This document shows, piece by piece, positions 24,428-33,136 of a stretch of DNA of 64,000 nucleotides. The notes under the pieces are model-generated. The model made no database searches and was not told where the DNA came from. It worked only from the letters and a program-made list of their open reading frames with translations. The DNA is taken from contig JBOEHJ010000050.1 in NCBI GenBank assembly GCA_050633905.1, positions 62,001 to 126,000 of the forward strand, read 5' to 3'. The translations under genes were made by a program, and so were the position numbers. Origin of the DNA: JANQPX01 sp050633905. Lineage in GTDB: Bacteria > Pseudomonadota > Alphaproteobacteria > Geminicoccales > Geminicoccaceae. Numbering within the stretch: position 1 is the first letter of the stretch; each line of letters begins with the position of its first letter.

Positions 24428-26215
24428 ATGGCAACCAATCTCAATCTCGACAGTTTGAATGTCGATAGTAGTGGGCAAATTACCTTTTCAGGACTAAGCA
24501 GCGGTATCGATGCGCGTGGCGCCGTCGATGGCATCATCGCCGCCAAAAGAATTCCCATTGATAATCTGGAGCGGCGTATTTCGGATGATGAGGCACGCCT
24601 CGCTGTCCTGAACGACATCCAGACCCTGACCAGTAATCTTCGTGAAGCTGCTGATTCACTGCGTGGCAACGTCAGTTTTGACGGCTCAACGGATATTTTT
24701 GAAGCCAAAACAACGTTTGCCTCATCAACTCGCACTGATACGGAGTCACCGTCCGCAGCTGCCGAGGTTATCGGCTTGACAACAACTAATCGCGCTCAAG
24801 CGGGTACTCACACGATCGAAGTCCAGCAGGTCGCCTCCGCGCACAAGATTGCTAGTGGTGCCATTTCAGGGGCGACGACAGATGCTTTGGGTTTGAGTGG
24901 GGCTTTTGACATCGGCGGGACTTCGATCACGATTGATAGCAGCGACACCTTGCTTGACCTGAGAGATAAGATCAACGCGGCGAATACGGGCGATAGCGCG
25001 ACCGGTATCACGGCAAGTTTTGTTTCAATCTCAGCCGCTGAACATGTCTTTACACTGACCGCCGACGAAAGCGGTGAGGATGCTGCAATCACAGTTGCCG
25101 ACACCAGCGGATCGGTGCTGGAAACACTCGGTTTTGTTGACAGCGCTGCCAGCATCGTCAACGAGCTGCAACCAGCGAATAACGCTCAAATATCGGTTGA
25201 TGGGTTAGATTCGATCAGTGGCGTCAGTATTATCGAGCGTCAATCAAATACCATCGACGATGTTTTCGATGGCGTTACGCTCAGCCTTTTCAAGGCTGAG
25301 CCCGGAACGACAATTAAAGTCGATATCGAACGTGATCTCAACCAAGTCAAATCAGCGATTATCGATGTGGTCGATTCTTATAATGAGCTTCGAACCTTCA
25401 TCAACACGCAGGCTCAGTCCGAAATTCAGGACGAAGACGGCGAAATCAGTGAAGGATTGCTCGCCGGGTCCAGAGTTCTGTCCGAAATTAGATCAAGCCT
25501 GTCCGGAGCTATCGGAAGCTCAGTCGACGGTTCCAATACAACATTTTCCAGCCTGGCCGACATCGGCATTACCATCCAAGGATCTGGTAGTGTCGCCAGC
25601 GCTCTTTTCGCCAACACATTGGTGATTGATGAAACGAAGCTCGATGATGCTCTCCTCACACAATCCGATGATGTAAAAGAGCTCTTTTCGTTTGGCCTAT
25701 CAAGTTCATCCAGTGATGTCCTTCTGGTCGGGTTTAACGAGCAGACAAACTTCGACAAGGATGGTTACAGCCTGAATGTTGCCTATTCCGGTGGTCAAAT
25801 CGTTTCAGCCAATATCAATGGGCCCGCTGATGGTACTGACGATGGCAGCGTCACTGTCGACGGCCAGCGTCTGACGGTCAATAATGGCGGTGCCGAGGGG
25901 CTACAGTTACTTTATACGGGTAATAGCTCAGTAAGTGGAATTCAACTGGGTGTGTCGGTCGGCATTGGCGCGCAACTTCATGCTATAACAGAGCAACTTT
26001 TGGACAATGACAGCGGTGCGATCAACAGCAATATTGAGACACTAACGAATAAGAATGAACTCGCACAAACCAGAGTTGATACATTAGATGAGCGTCTGGA
26101 ACGAGAACGAGAACACCTGCTCGAACGATTCGCCAATATGGAATCCGCGCTTGCCTCGATGAACAACCTTCTTGAGAGCATCCGTTCGCAAATCGATTCG
26201 GCATTTGGTTCTTAG
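24428..26215 (+). CDS. fliD: Flagellar filament cap protein FliD (HAP2)
   Basis: A 595-residue protein with the FliD N-terminal domain (ITFSGLSSGIDARGAVDGIIAAKRIPIDNLERRI) and the C-terminal domain (SYNELRTFINTQAQ, then ELFSFGL and the coiled-coil end EREREHLLERFANMESALASMNNLLESIRSQI). FliD caps the growing filament and folds flagellin into place. The middle is rich in S, D and T, as in the other axial proteins here. A weak terminator-like structure follows at 26223. Confidence 0.95.
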   Translation: MATNLNLDSLNVDSSGQITFSGLSSGIDARGAVDGIIAAKRIPIDNLERRISDDEARLAVLNDIQTLTSNLREAADSLRGNVSFDGSTDIFEAKTTFASSTRTDTESPSAAAEVIGLTTTNRAQAGTHTIEVQQVASAHKIASGAISGATTDALGLSGAFDIGGTSITIDSSDTLLDLRDKINAANTGDSATGITASFVSISAAEHVFTLTADESGEDAAITVADTSGSVLETLGFVDSAASIVNELQPANNAQISVDGLDSISGVSIIERQSNTIDDVFDGVTLSLFKAEPGTTIKVDIERDLNQVKSAIIDVVDSYNELRTFINTQAQSEIQDEDGEISEGLLAGSRVLSEIRSSLSGAIGSSVDGSNTTFSSLADIGITIQGSGSVASALFANTLVIDETKLDDALLTQSDDVKELFSFGLSSSSSDVLLVGFNEQTNFDKDGYSLNVAYSGGQIVSANINGPADGTDDGSVTVDGQRLTVNNGGAEGLQLLYTGNSSVSGIQLGVSVGIGAQLHAITEQLLDNDSGAINSNIETLTNKNELAQTRVDTLDERLEREREHLLERFANMESALASMNNLLESIRSQIDSAFGS

Positions 26216-26222
26216 CTAACCT

Positions 26223-26256
26223 GACCTAAGATGCTTCAGTTGCCAGGTCGTTTTTT
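26223..26256 (+). terminator. Possible intrinsic terminator after fliD
   Basis: GACCT (26223-26227) can pair with AGGTC (26245-26249), followed at once by a run of six T. The stem is short and the loop long (17 nt), so this is a weak candidate. Confidence 0.35.
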
Positions 26257-26475
26257 CTCTGATTTTCGTGCTTAGCCAACGTTCAACATGTTCTTCAGGG
26301 CAATTCATATCTCATAAGAAAATATTATAGTCTGAGCACTATGTTCAGTGGAAGCCGATCGATGTTGGTGTTGAGATAAAGGCTTGTGTCTCGTGGAACG
26401 ATATCTGGCCAGCAATCCAATACCTTTGCGATGATTGGGACGAACTAAACCTTCCGGACCTGCGGAGCAATTCAG

Positions 26476-26934
26476 ATGACGGCAATGCAAAAGGCTATGA
26501 GTGCATATGGCCAGGCAACGGAGACGATCCCGCCTGCCCAGCAAATCGTCATGCTATATGACGGCGTCATCCGAAATCTCAAAGCAGCCCGTGCTGCGAT
26601 TGAAGGGCGTCGCATCAACGATCGCTATGTTGCCGTGCAAAAGGCAACGCTCATCATCGAAGCTCTGCAGAGCTGCCTGGACCATGAGAATGGCGGCGAT
26701 ATTGCTCCTTTATTGGATCAGCTCTACACGCACTTTATCTTTCGCCTGCAAGCAATCAATATTGAAGATGATGTCGCCATTTGCGACGAATTGTTCGAAA
26801 GAATAAGTGAAATGCGCGCGTCGTGGACAGCGATTGCCTCGTCGGGACCGAGTACCACAGATCGATCGCAGCCGTCAGTAAACAACGATCCTCCAAAGGC
26901 AAACTCGAGCGTGCCAGCAGCAGTAACTGCTTAG
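26476..26934 (+). CDS. fliS: Flagellin export chaperone FliS
   Basis: A 152-residue protein. The FliS core is YGQATETIPPAQQIVMLYDGVIRNLKAARAAIEGRRI (about residues 11-46), followed by helices with IIEALQSCLDHENGGDIAPLLDQLYTHFIFRL. FliS binds the flagellin C-terminus and prevents early polymerisation. The last 35 residues (S, T, P-rich) are a tail beyond the usual length of about 130. GGAG lies eight bases before the ATG. It is the last flagellar gene of the cluster and is separated from fliD by 260 bp, so it may have its own promoter. Confidence 0.9.
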   Translation: MTAMQKAMSAYGQATETIPPAQQIVMLYDGVIRNLKAARAAIEGRRINDRYVAVQKATLIIEALQSCLDHENGGDIAPLLDQLYTHFIFRLQAINIEDDVAICDELFERISEMRASWTAIASSGPSTTDRSQPSVNNDPPKANSSVPAAVTA

Positions 26935-27279
26935 CGCCTGTCTTCGGGTTGGATCGATCTGATCTCGAAATCCTAAAGCGAGGTGTGTTCGGATCGACGT
27001 TGGCATCGTCAGACTGGGCAGCTGGGCACTTCTATGAGATCAACGACTCCATCCAAGCGAACTTGATCGTCTGTCCGGTTGTCGGGGGCGGTTCTTTGTT
27101 CCGGTGGATTGAGAGCTTCTGCAATCGCGGGCGACTTCATACGGTTATGTCCGGCATCAACTCTGGTATCCGAGATGATGATCAAAGAAGCTCGACAGGC
27201 CTTCCCCCAAAACGGGGCAACGTTGTAAAGGCAAGAGCCTTGGTCTCCGCAGAAAGTCGATCTTCTGCCGTTGACTAAA
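26935..27279. other. Gap between convergent fliS and yqeC, no gene recognised
   Basis: A 345-bp interval. Open frames exist on both strands (plus to 27278, minus from 27305) but neither has a ribosome site nor a recognisable motif, and both begin inside neighbouring genes. No clear terminator was found. Confidence 0.4.
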
Positions 27280-28077
27280 TCAATGCTGGATCGGGGAACG
27301 ATCAATCATCTCTATCACGGGCGACTCGGCATGCATCGATGTCAAGAGAATCCGATCATAGCGTTTGGTTGAATGCAAAGCAGTCTCGGCCGCATCTCTG
27401 GCGAGGTCCAATAGCTCGGGTGAATCCACCATATTGATGATCGGTGTGACATGCGCTTGGCCGACGTGATGCAATGACCCTTCGTTACTGGTTAGGAGGC
27501 GCGCGATATGGTGGGGCTTAAGGCCATCGTCAGTATCTGCGCCGAGAATGGCCTGAAGCCTATCGGGGCGATGGGCAATTCGTGGGGATATCGGCTTACC
27601 AAACACTCTTGCTGATACGATTGGAATGATGGTCGTTGCCGCTTCCGGTATGACGGGTTCGTCCTCGTTAGGAGCCTTGATCCAGCGCATGCGTGCCCCA
27701 TCAGCTTTGACCAACGTCACGTCGAAATGGCCTTCATTGTGCAGGTGATGAATGACGTTGCGCGGCATCCCTGATAACCGTCCCTCGGTCGTCGAGGGGG
27801 CCGCGATCAGGAAGCGGGCCTCGGTATTCGGGCTTGATCGAACAGCCAGCCGCACCTCGTCGATATCGCCAATGATCGATGACATGTCCAACGAGTGCGC
27901 CGCCTGCGCCGTCTTGACCGTGGCGGTCAAGGCAATGCGCTTGGTTCCCAGCACGCGATGGGCCTCTACTAATCGATGCAATGTGGATTTTTTCCCACCG
28001 GCACCGACGACCGCAATGATGCCGTGCCTTGCATGCAGCGCATCAATGAGTGCCTCTGCGGTCAGACGGTCCATCAT
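27280..28077 (-). CDS. yqeC: YqeC-like molybdenum/selenium hydroxylase accessory protein
   Basis: A 265-residue protein with the YqeC pattern: IIAVVGAGGKKSTLHRLVEAHR (a P-loop-like GAGGKKS at about residues 25-31), LTATVKTAQ, then VTLVKADGARMRWIKAPNEDEPVIPEAATTIIPIV and the C-terminal RYDRILLTSM. YqeC proteins are linked by context to maturation of selenium- or molybdenum-dependent hydroxylases; their biochemical role is not settled. Here it lies ten bases after the serine-glyoxylate aminotransferase gene on the same strand and not beside a molybdenum hydroxylase, which is unusual. A moaB gene lies 22 kb away. Confidence 0.8.
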   Translation of the reverse strand: MMDRLTAEALIDALHARHGIIAVVGAGGKKSTLHRLVEAHRVLGTKRIALTATVKTAQAAHSLDMSSIIGDIDEVRLAVRSSPNTEARFLIAAPSTTEGRLSGMPRNVIHHLHNEGHFDVTLVKADGARMRWIKAPNEDEPVIPEAATTIIPIVSARVFGKPISPRIAHRPDRLQAILGADTDDGLKPHHIARLLTSNEGSLHHVGQAHVTPIINMVDSPELLDLARDAAETALHSTKRYDRILLTSMHAESPVIEMIDRSPIQH

Positions 28078-28087
28078 GCTGACATGG

Positions 28088-29293
28088 CTACGCCGCCGAT
28101 GTTCTGTTCATTGAGTTTGTATCGATCGACCCCAAGTCATCGAGGGCGGCAGCCACCCCACTGGCCCCCATGGCGAGACCGGAGGATTTCAGCCCCATTT
28201 CAATGCCAGAGAGTGTCCCCGCCAACATCAGGTCATTGAACCAGCCCAGATGGCCGATCCTGAACACACGCCCTTGCAGCCGGCCAAGGCCATTGCCAAG
28301 GGAGAGGTCGAAACGTTCGAGGATCAGGCGGCGCAGTTCGTCGGCATCCTGCCCATCGGGCAGCAGGACCGCGGTCAGCGATCCTGAATACTCTCTAGGA
28401 TCGCTGGCCAAGACTTCCAACCCCCAGGTTTCGACGGCCCTCCTCGTCGCGCGGGCATGACGTTCATGACGAGAGAAAACCGCAGGCAACCCCTCCTCCA
28501 TCAGCATCGAAATGGCTTCTTTCAGGCCGAAAAGAAGATTGGTCGCAGGCGTGTAGGGGAAAACGTTACGGTCATTGGCCTCGAGCATGGCGGACCAATC
28601 CCAATAGGCTTTGGGCAGCTTGGAGGTTTTGGCCGCCTCAAGCGCTTTTGCGCTGATGGCATTGAAACTCAAGCCGGGCGGCAGCATGAGGCCTTTCTGC
28701 GAGCCTGCCACAGTGACATCGACCCCCCATTCGTCATGGCGATAGTCGATCGAGGCCAGTGATGAGATGGTGTCCACCATGAAAAGTGCGGGATGCTCTG
28801 ACCGATCAATCGCGCTGCGAATGGCTGGGATGCGGGAGGCCACGCCCGTCGACGTTTCATTATGCACCACGGCGACAGCTTTGATCCGATGGCCTTTGTC
28901 ATCGTCGAGCGCCTGGCCAATCTGATCCGGATCAGCACCGTGGCGCCAATCTCCTGGCAGCAAGTGCACCTCCAGGCCGAGACGCTGGGCAAGCGTCACC
29001 CAGAGGGACGAAAACTGACCGGTTTCCGCCATCAGAACAACATCGCCGGGGGAAAGCGTATTGACCAAGGCTGCTTCCCAAGCGCCCGTGCCGGAAGCAG
29101 GATACGTCACGACGGGCCCTGTTGTCTGAAAGACCGGCTTCAGTCCCTCGAGAACTTCTCCAGCGAGATTGGCAAAGGTCGGCCCGCGATGATCGATCGT
29201 CGGAAAGTCCATGGCTCGCAAGATGCGATCGGGCACATTGGTCGGCCCGGGAATCTGTAGAAAGTGACGGCCGCTACGATAGTTGCTCGACAT
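28088..29293 (-). CDS. Serine--glyoxylate aminotransferase family protein
   Basis: A 401-residue class V PLP aminotransferase. The start SGRHFLQIPGPTNVPDRILRAM and TIDHRGPTFANLAGEVLEGLK are characteristic of serine/alanine-glyoxylate aminotransferases. The PLP region is VVHNETSTGV, FMVDTISSLASIDYRHDEWGVDV and AGSQKGLMLPPGL, with the Schiff-base lysine in GSQKG. It converts glyoxylate and serine to glycine and hydroxypyruvate in the cytosol. The ATG at 29293 has GGAG nine bases before it; a longer frame to 29329 is disregarded. The divergent neighbour is a FAD/Fe-S 2-hydroxyacid dehydrogenase, which would supply glyoxylate if it acts on glycolate. Confidence 0.88.
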   Translation of the reverse strand: MSSNYRSGRHFLQIPGPTNVPDRILRAMDFPTIDHRGPTFANLAGEVLEGLKPVFQTTGPVVTYPASGTGAWEAALVNTLSPGDVVLMAETGQFSSLWVTLAQRLGLEVHLLPGDWRHGADPDQIGQALDDDKGHRIKAVAVVHNETSTGVASRIPAIRSAIDRSEHPALFMVDTISSLASIDYRHDEWGVDVTVAGSQKGLMLPPGLSFNAISAKALEAAKTSKLPKAYWDWSAMLEANDRNVFPYTPATNLLFGLKEAISMLMEEGLPAVFSRHERHARATRRAVETWGLEVLASDPREYSGSLTAVLLPDGQDADELRRLILERFDLSLGNGLGRLQGRVFRIGHLGWFNDLMLAGTLSGIEMGLKSSGLAMGASGVAAALDDLGSIDTNSMNRTSAA

Positions 29294-29328
29294 CCAGTTC
29301 GTCTCCAATTGCCATAGGACCATGGCCA

Positions 29329-29344
29329 CTATGTCGCTATAGTC
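29329..29344. promoter_or_regulatory. Inverted repeat in the divergent aminotransferase/dehydrogenase promoter region
   Basis: ACTAT-N6-ATAGT, a perfect 5-bp dyad in the 181-bp space between two divergent genes of glyoxylate metabolism. It could be an operator for a shared regulator, which is not in this window. Short dyads of this kind can occur by chance. Confidence 0.3.
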
Positions 29345-29474
29345 GTTTCGCCAACTGCGTTACCCTTCTTTATGTATGCTTTGGAAACTAGCGAAAGCCA
29401 ATAACATCTCGCAGGATGAACGTATCATCGAGATGCGCAGGGAGATGGTGATTGCGACGATCGGGCGTTGACAT

Positions 29475-32378
29475 ATGATCCAGATCGAAGCCGGCGATCA
29501 GGCGCTGGCAACAAAGCTTCAACGTCAAATAGCCGGTGACGTTCTCTTCAGCGCGTTCGATCGCGGACGTTACAGCACTGACGCTTCCATGTATCAGGTT
29601 GAGCCGATGGGCGTTGTCTTGCCTCGCTCAGACGACGATCTGGAGGCGGCCTTGTCGATCAGCCACGAGGTTGGCGTTTCGCTCTTGCCCCGTGGCGGCG
29701 GTACGTCACAAGGTGGACAGACGGTTGGCAAGAGCCTCGTTCTCGATTTCTCTAAATACCGAAATGCTATTTCGGACTTCGACCCGGAAGAGCGGACCGT
29801 TTGGGTCGAGCCAGGCGTGGTTCTGGATCAACTCAATCGATGGCTGAGACCTAAGGGCCTCTTCTACCCGGTGGACATCTCCACCGGGTCCCGCGCCACA
29901 CTTGGCGGGATGGCGGGCAATAATGCTTGCGGCGCCCGGTCCCTTCGTTACGGCATCATGGTGGACAATGTCCTCGCTATCGACGCTTTGCTGGCCAATG
30001 GCGATAAGGCTCGCTTCGCTGATGTGCCTGGCAACCTCGCAGGCCTGGAAGAGCGGGGAACCTATCCGGAATTGGTCCAGTCGATGCGGGCGCTTGCGCA
30101 TCGCAACCGCGAGATCATCGATGCAGGGTTTCCAAAGGTTCAGCGTCGTGTGGGCGGTTATAACCTAGATCGCATTACGCCGTCCGGACACAATATGTCC
30201 TCTCTTCTGGTGGGATCTGAAGGCACGCTTGCAATTTTTCGCAGACTCAAGCTCCAGCTCCAGCCGCTTCCCGCCTGCAAGGTCCTCGGTGTCTGTCATT
30301 TTCCGAATTTTCGTGATGCCATGGTCGCGGCCAAGGCCCTTGTCGAGCTTGCGCCTAGTGCGGTCGAACTGGTCGACCGCAGCATCATCGATCTTGGGCG
30401 TAAAATTCCTGCCTACCGTCCGCTGATTGAGCGCTTTATCCGAGGCGAACCGGATGCCGTGCTCTTGGTTGAGTTTTCCGGTGACGACGAGGAACCGCTG
30501 CTCCGAAGCCTGAAGGAACTTGACCGGGTCATGGCCAGTATGGGCTTCCCGAATGCAGTTCTGGACGCAGTCAAGCCTGACCATCAAGCTCAGATATGGG
30601 ATGTCAGGAAGGCTGGTCTCAACATCGTCATGTCGATGAAAGGGGACGGCAAGCCTGTTTCCTTCATCGAGGATTGCGCCGTGCCGCTGGAACATCTGGC
30701 CGATTACACAACGGCTCTCACCGACGTATTCGAGCGCCATGGCACGACGGCGACTTGGTATGCGCATGCATCGGTAGGGACGTTGCATGTCCGTCCCATT
30801 CTTAATTTGAAACAGGAAAAAGGCGCGGTCGCCCTGCGCGCCATTGCCGAAGAGGCGATGGACCTGGTCAAGCGCTACAAAGGCTCGCATTCGGGCGAAC
30901 ATGGCGATGGGCTGGTTCGCTCCGAGTTTCACGAAAAGATGTTCGGCCCCGAACTCGTCAGGGCATTTGAGGTCGTCAAAGAGACCTTCGATCCCGAAAA
31001 GACCCTCAATCCAGGCAAGATCGTGCATAGCACGAAGATGGATGATCGCAACCTGTTTCGCTTCAAGCCGGGCTACCAGCCGATCCAACTCGATACAGGC
31101 CTGGACTGGTCTGACTGGAATGGTTTTTCCGGTGCGGCGGAGATGTGCAACAACAACGGCGCTTGCCGAAAAGCGGATGGCGGTGTGATGTGCCCGTCTT
31201 TTCGCAGCACTGGCGACGAGCGCGATGTCACCAGAGGGCGAGCCAATACGCTTCGTCTTGCCTTGTCAGGTCAGCTTGGCCCGGATGCGCTTCACAGCGA
31301 GGAAATGGCTGCAAGTCTTGATCTCTGTGTGTCATGCAAGGCGTGCCGGCGGGAATGCCCGACCGGTGTCGATATGGCGCGCATGAAGATCGAAGTCCTT
31401 CATCAACGGCGACAGCGACGAGGTATCTCGCCTAAAGACTTCATGATCGGGCATCTGCCGCGTTATGCCCGTCATGCTCATCGTCTGCGCTGGCTGCTCC
31501 ATGCTCGAGAGAGTATTCCAGGGCTGGCCTATCTCAGTGAAAAAGCGTTTGGTTTCAGTGCTAAACGCTCGCTTCCCCGCTGGCACGATCAGCCCTTTCG
31601 ACCGGCGGCCGTCAACACAGCTTTGTCGGATGACAGACGGGATGTGGTGTTGTTTTCCGACACATTCACCACCTGGTTCGAGCCGGAGAATGCACGCGCG
31701 GCGGAGCGTGTTCTGAAGGCGGCAGGCTTTCGGGTTCATTCTCCCAAAGCTGGGGGACGCCCGCTTTGCTGTGGGAGGACCTATCTTGCATCGGGTATGA
31801 TCGATGAGGCCAAGGCTGAAGCTCGGCGATTGATTGACGCGCTCACACCTTTTGTCGATCGAGATATCCCGATCATTGGCCTAGAGCCCTCTTGCCTTTT
31901 GACCCTGAAGGACGAGTTTGGTGTCTTGCTTGATCATCCCAAGCTTGGCGCTTTGTCTGAAGCGGCCCAACTCTTCGAGACCTTCCTGGTCAGGGCCAGA
32001 GACAACGGTCAACTCACGCTGCCACTTCAAGCAGCGCCTTGGAAACATGCTTTATTGCACGGCCATTGTCACCAAAAAGCGTTTGCAGCGATGGACGATG
32101 TCAAAACCTGCCTTAGCTGGGTTCCCGGGCTCGCCCATGAGATGATTAACTCAAGCTGCTGCGGCATGGCCGGTGCTTTTGGCTACGACGCTGATCACTA
32201 TGAAGCGTCGATCGCCATGGCCGAGGATGCTCTTTTGCCGGCCGTCCGAGCTCGTAGGCCAGAAACCGTGATCATTGCCGATGGGACGAGCTGCCGCCAT
32301 CAGATCAAGGATGGCACTGGCCAAGAAGCACTTCACGTTGCCAGATTGCTGGACCGTGCCTTGAGCCAGGATCCGTGA
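29475..32378 (+). CDS. FAD-binding and Fe-S-binding 2-hydroxyacid dehydrogenase (GlcD-GlcF-type fusion)
   Basis: A 967-residue fusion. Residues about 45-200 are an FAD-binding type 4 domain (LLPRGGGTSQGGQTVGKS, GSRATLGGMAGNNACGARSLRYG), 230-520 the FAD-oxidase C-terminal domain (HSGEHGDGLVRSEFHEKMFG and EKTLNPGKIV), 555-640 a Fe-S region with CNNNGACRK and CVSCKACRRECP (Cys about 557 and 617-627), and 740-910 two CCG domains with GRPLCCGRTY and NSSCCGMAG. Such enzymes oxidise D-lactate, glycolate, D-2-hydroxyglutarate or related acids and pass electrons to the quinone pool. The divergent serine-glyoxylate aminotransferase favours glycolate, but the substrate cannot be read from sequence. Confidence 0.88.
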   Translation: MIQIEAGDQALATKLQRQIAGDVLFSAFDRGRYSTDASMYQVEPMGVVLPRSDDDLEAALSISHEVGVSLLPRGGGTSQGGQTVGKSLVLDFSKYRNAISDFDPEERTVWVEPGVVLDQLNRWLRPKGLFYPVDISTGSRATLGGMAGNNACGARSLRYGIMVDNVLAIDALLANGDKARFADVPGNLAGLEERGTYPELVQSMRALAHRNREIIDAGFPKVQRRVGGYNLDRITPSGHNMSSLLVGSEGTLAIFRRLKLQLQPLPACKVLGVCHFPNFRDAMVAAKALVELAPSAVELVDRSIIDLGRKIPAYRPLIERFIRGEPDAVLLVEFSGDDEEPLLRSLKELDRVMASMGFPNAVLDAVKPDHQAQIWDVRKAGLNIVMSMKGDGKPVSFIEDCAVPLEHLADYTTALTDVFERHGTTATWYAHASVGTLHVRPILNLKQEKGAVALRAIAEEAMDLVKRYKGSHSGEHGDGLVRSEFHEKMFGPELVRAFEVVKETFDPEKTLNPGKIVHSTKMDDRNLFRFKPGYQPIQLDTGLDWSDWNGFSGAAEMCNNNGACRKADGGVMCPSFRSTGDERDVTRGRANTLRLALSGQLGPDALHSEEMAASLDLCVSCKACRRECPTGVDMARMKIEVLHQRRQRRGISPKDFMIGHLPRYARHAHRLRWLLHARESIPGLAYLSEKAFGFSAKRSLPRWHDQPFRPAAVNTALSDDRRDVVLFSDTFTTWFEPENARAAERVLKAAGFRVHSPKAGGRPLCCGRTYLASGMIDEAKAEARRLIDALTPFVDRDIPIIGLEPSCLLTLKDEFGVLLDHPKLGALSEAAQLFETFLVRARDNGQLTLPLQAAPWKHALLHGHCHQKAFAAMDDVKTCLSWVPGLAHEMINSSCCGMAGAFGYDADHYEASIAMAEDALLPAVRARRPETVIIADGTSCRHQIKDGTGQEALHVARLLDRALSQDP

Positions 32379-32396
32379 TGTGTTGCGCCTATGCCG

Positions 32397-33068
32397 TCAA
32401 GCTGCCAGCCGCATGGGGATGGCAAGCTCAGCATCAATCTGATCGCGCAACACCCTAAATTCGGAAAGGGCGGAGGATTTTGGTGCTTGATCGCCGATCC
32501 ACCGGCCCTTCTCGAACGCTTGAACATGGACTGACCGTTGCCGAATGATCGGACCGATGGTGAGGCCGAACTTAGCAAGTGATTGCTGAATTTCGCGACC
32601 AAAGGCAGTTCGACGATCAACCCGGCTCGGCACGAGCATGCAGGCGGGCTTGGCTGGACCACGCATCAAACGTGTCTGCTGTAGGACCTTAAGGGCCTGG
32701 CCGGTCGCCGCCAGATCAATTCCAGATGGTGTCACGGGAACCAAAAAAAGATCGGCGATCAAGAGTGCTGAAGCCAAGCCCGATCCCGCTTGGGGAGGGA
32801 GGTCCATGACCACACGATCGTAGCGCGCTTTGAGTTTCAGAATTTCAGCGACCCAATAGCCGGCGTCAAGATCGCGATTGACTGGAAGCTTGGTGAGATC
32901 AGCCGGCAGCTTTCCTTTGCTATGCCAGTCGCTGGCTGTTTGCTGAGCATCTGCATCCACGAGCATTGTCCGATGACCGGCTTCAGCGAGTGCGCAGGCG
33001 ATATTGACGGAAATGGTACTCTTACCCGTACCACCTTTGAGATTGCCGACCGCTATCAAGTTGCCCAT
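32397..33068 (-). CDS. Orphan ParA/MinD-type ATPase
   Basis: A 223-residue ParA-family ATPase. The deviant Walker A is GNLKGGTGKSTIS with the signature lysine (Lys 11) and Lys 16; the A' motif is MLVDADAQQTASDW and Walker B is VVMDLPPQAGSGL. The short N-terminus lacks the DNA-binding extension of plasmid-type ParA. No parB lies next to it, so it is an orphan like PpfA, MipZ or VirC1, which position proteins or complexes at poles or midcell. The ATG at 33068 has AAAGGGG five bases upstream; a TTG at 33086 is rejected. A perfect CtrA-type box lies just upstream, hinting at cell-cycle control. Confidence 0.85.
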   Translation of the reverse strand: MGNLIAVGNLKGGTGKSTISVNIACALAEAGHRTMLVDADAQQTASDWHSKGKLPADLTKLPVNRDLDAGYWVAEILKLKARYDRVVMDLPPQAGSGLASALLIADLFLVPVTPSGIDLAATGQALKVLQQTRLMRGPAKPACMLVPSRVDRRTAFGREIQQSLAKFGLTIGPIIRQRSVHVQAFEKGRWIGDQAPKSSALSEFRVLRDQIDAELAIPMRLAA

Positions 33069-33121
33069 GGCTGCCCCTTTGCTCAATGCTATCGTCAGGG
33101 CGTATCAATGAACCATTAACG

Positions 33122-33136
33122 TTAACGCTGAGTTAA
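33122..33136. promoter_or_regulatory. Perfect CtrA-type box upstream of the ParA gene
   Basis: TTAA (33122-33125), seven bases, TTAA (33133-33136): an exact match to TTAA-N7-TTAA, with a further TTAACGTTAA palindrome overlapping its left half. It lies 54-68 bp upstream of the parA-like start, between it and the opgH stop. Binding by CtrA is inference. Confidence 0.55.

Noticed and set aside
26823..27278. Plus-strand open frame from inside fliS into the following gap
   Set aside because: Starts within fliS in another frame, lacks a ribosome site, and has no recognisable motif.
30165..31088. Minus-strand open frame of 307 codons
   Set aside because: Antisense to the FAD/Fe-S dehydrogenase gene; no independent support.
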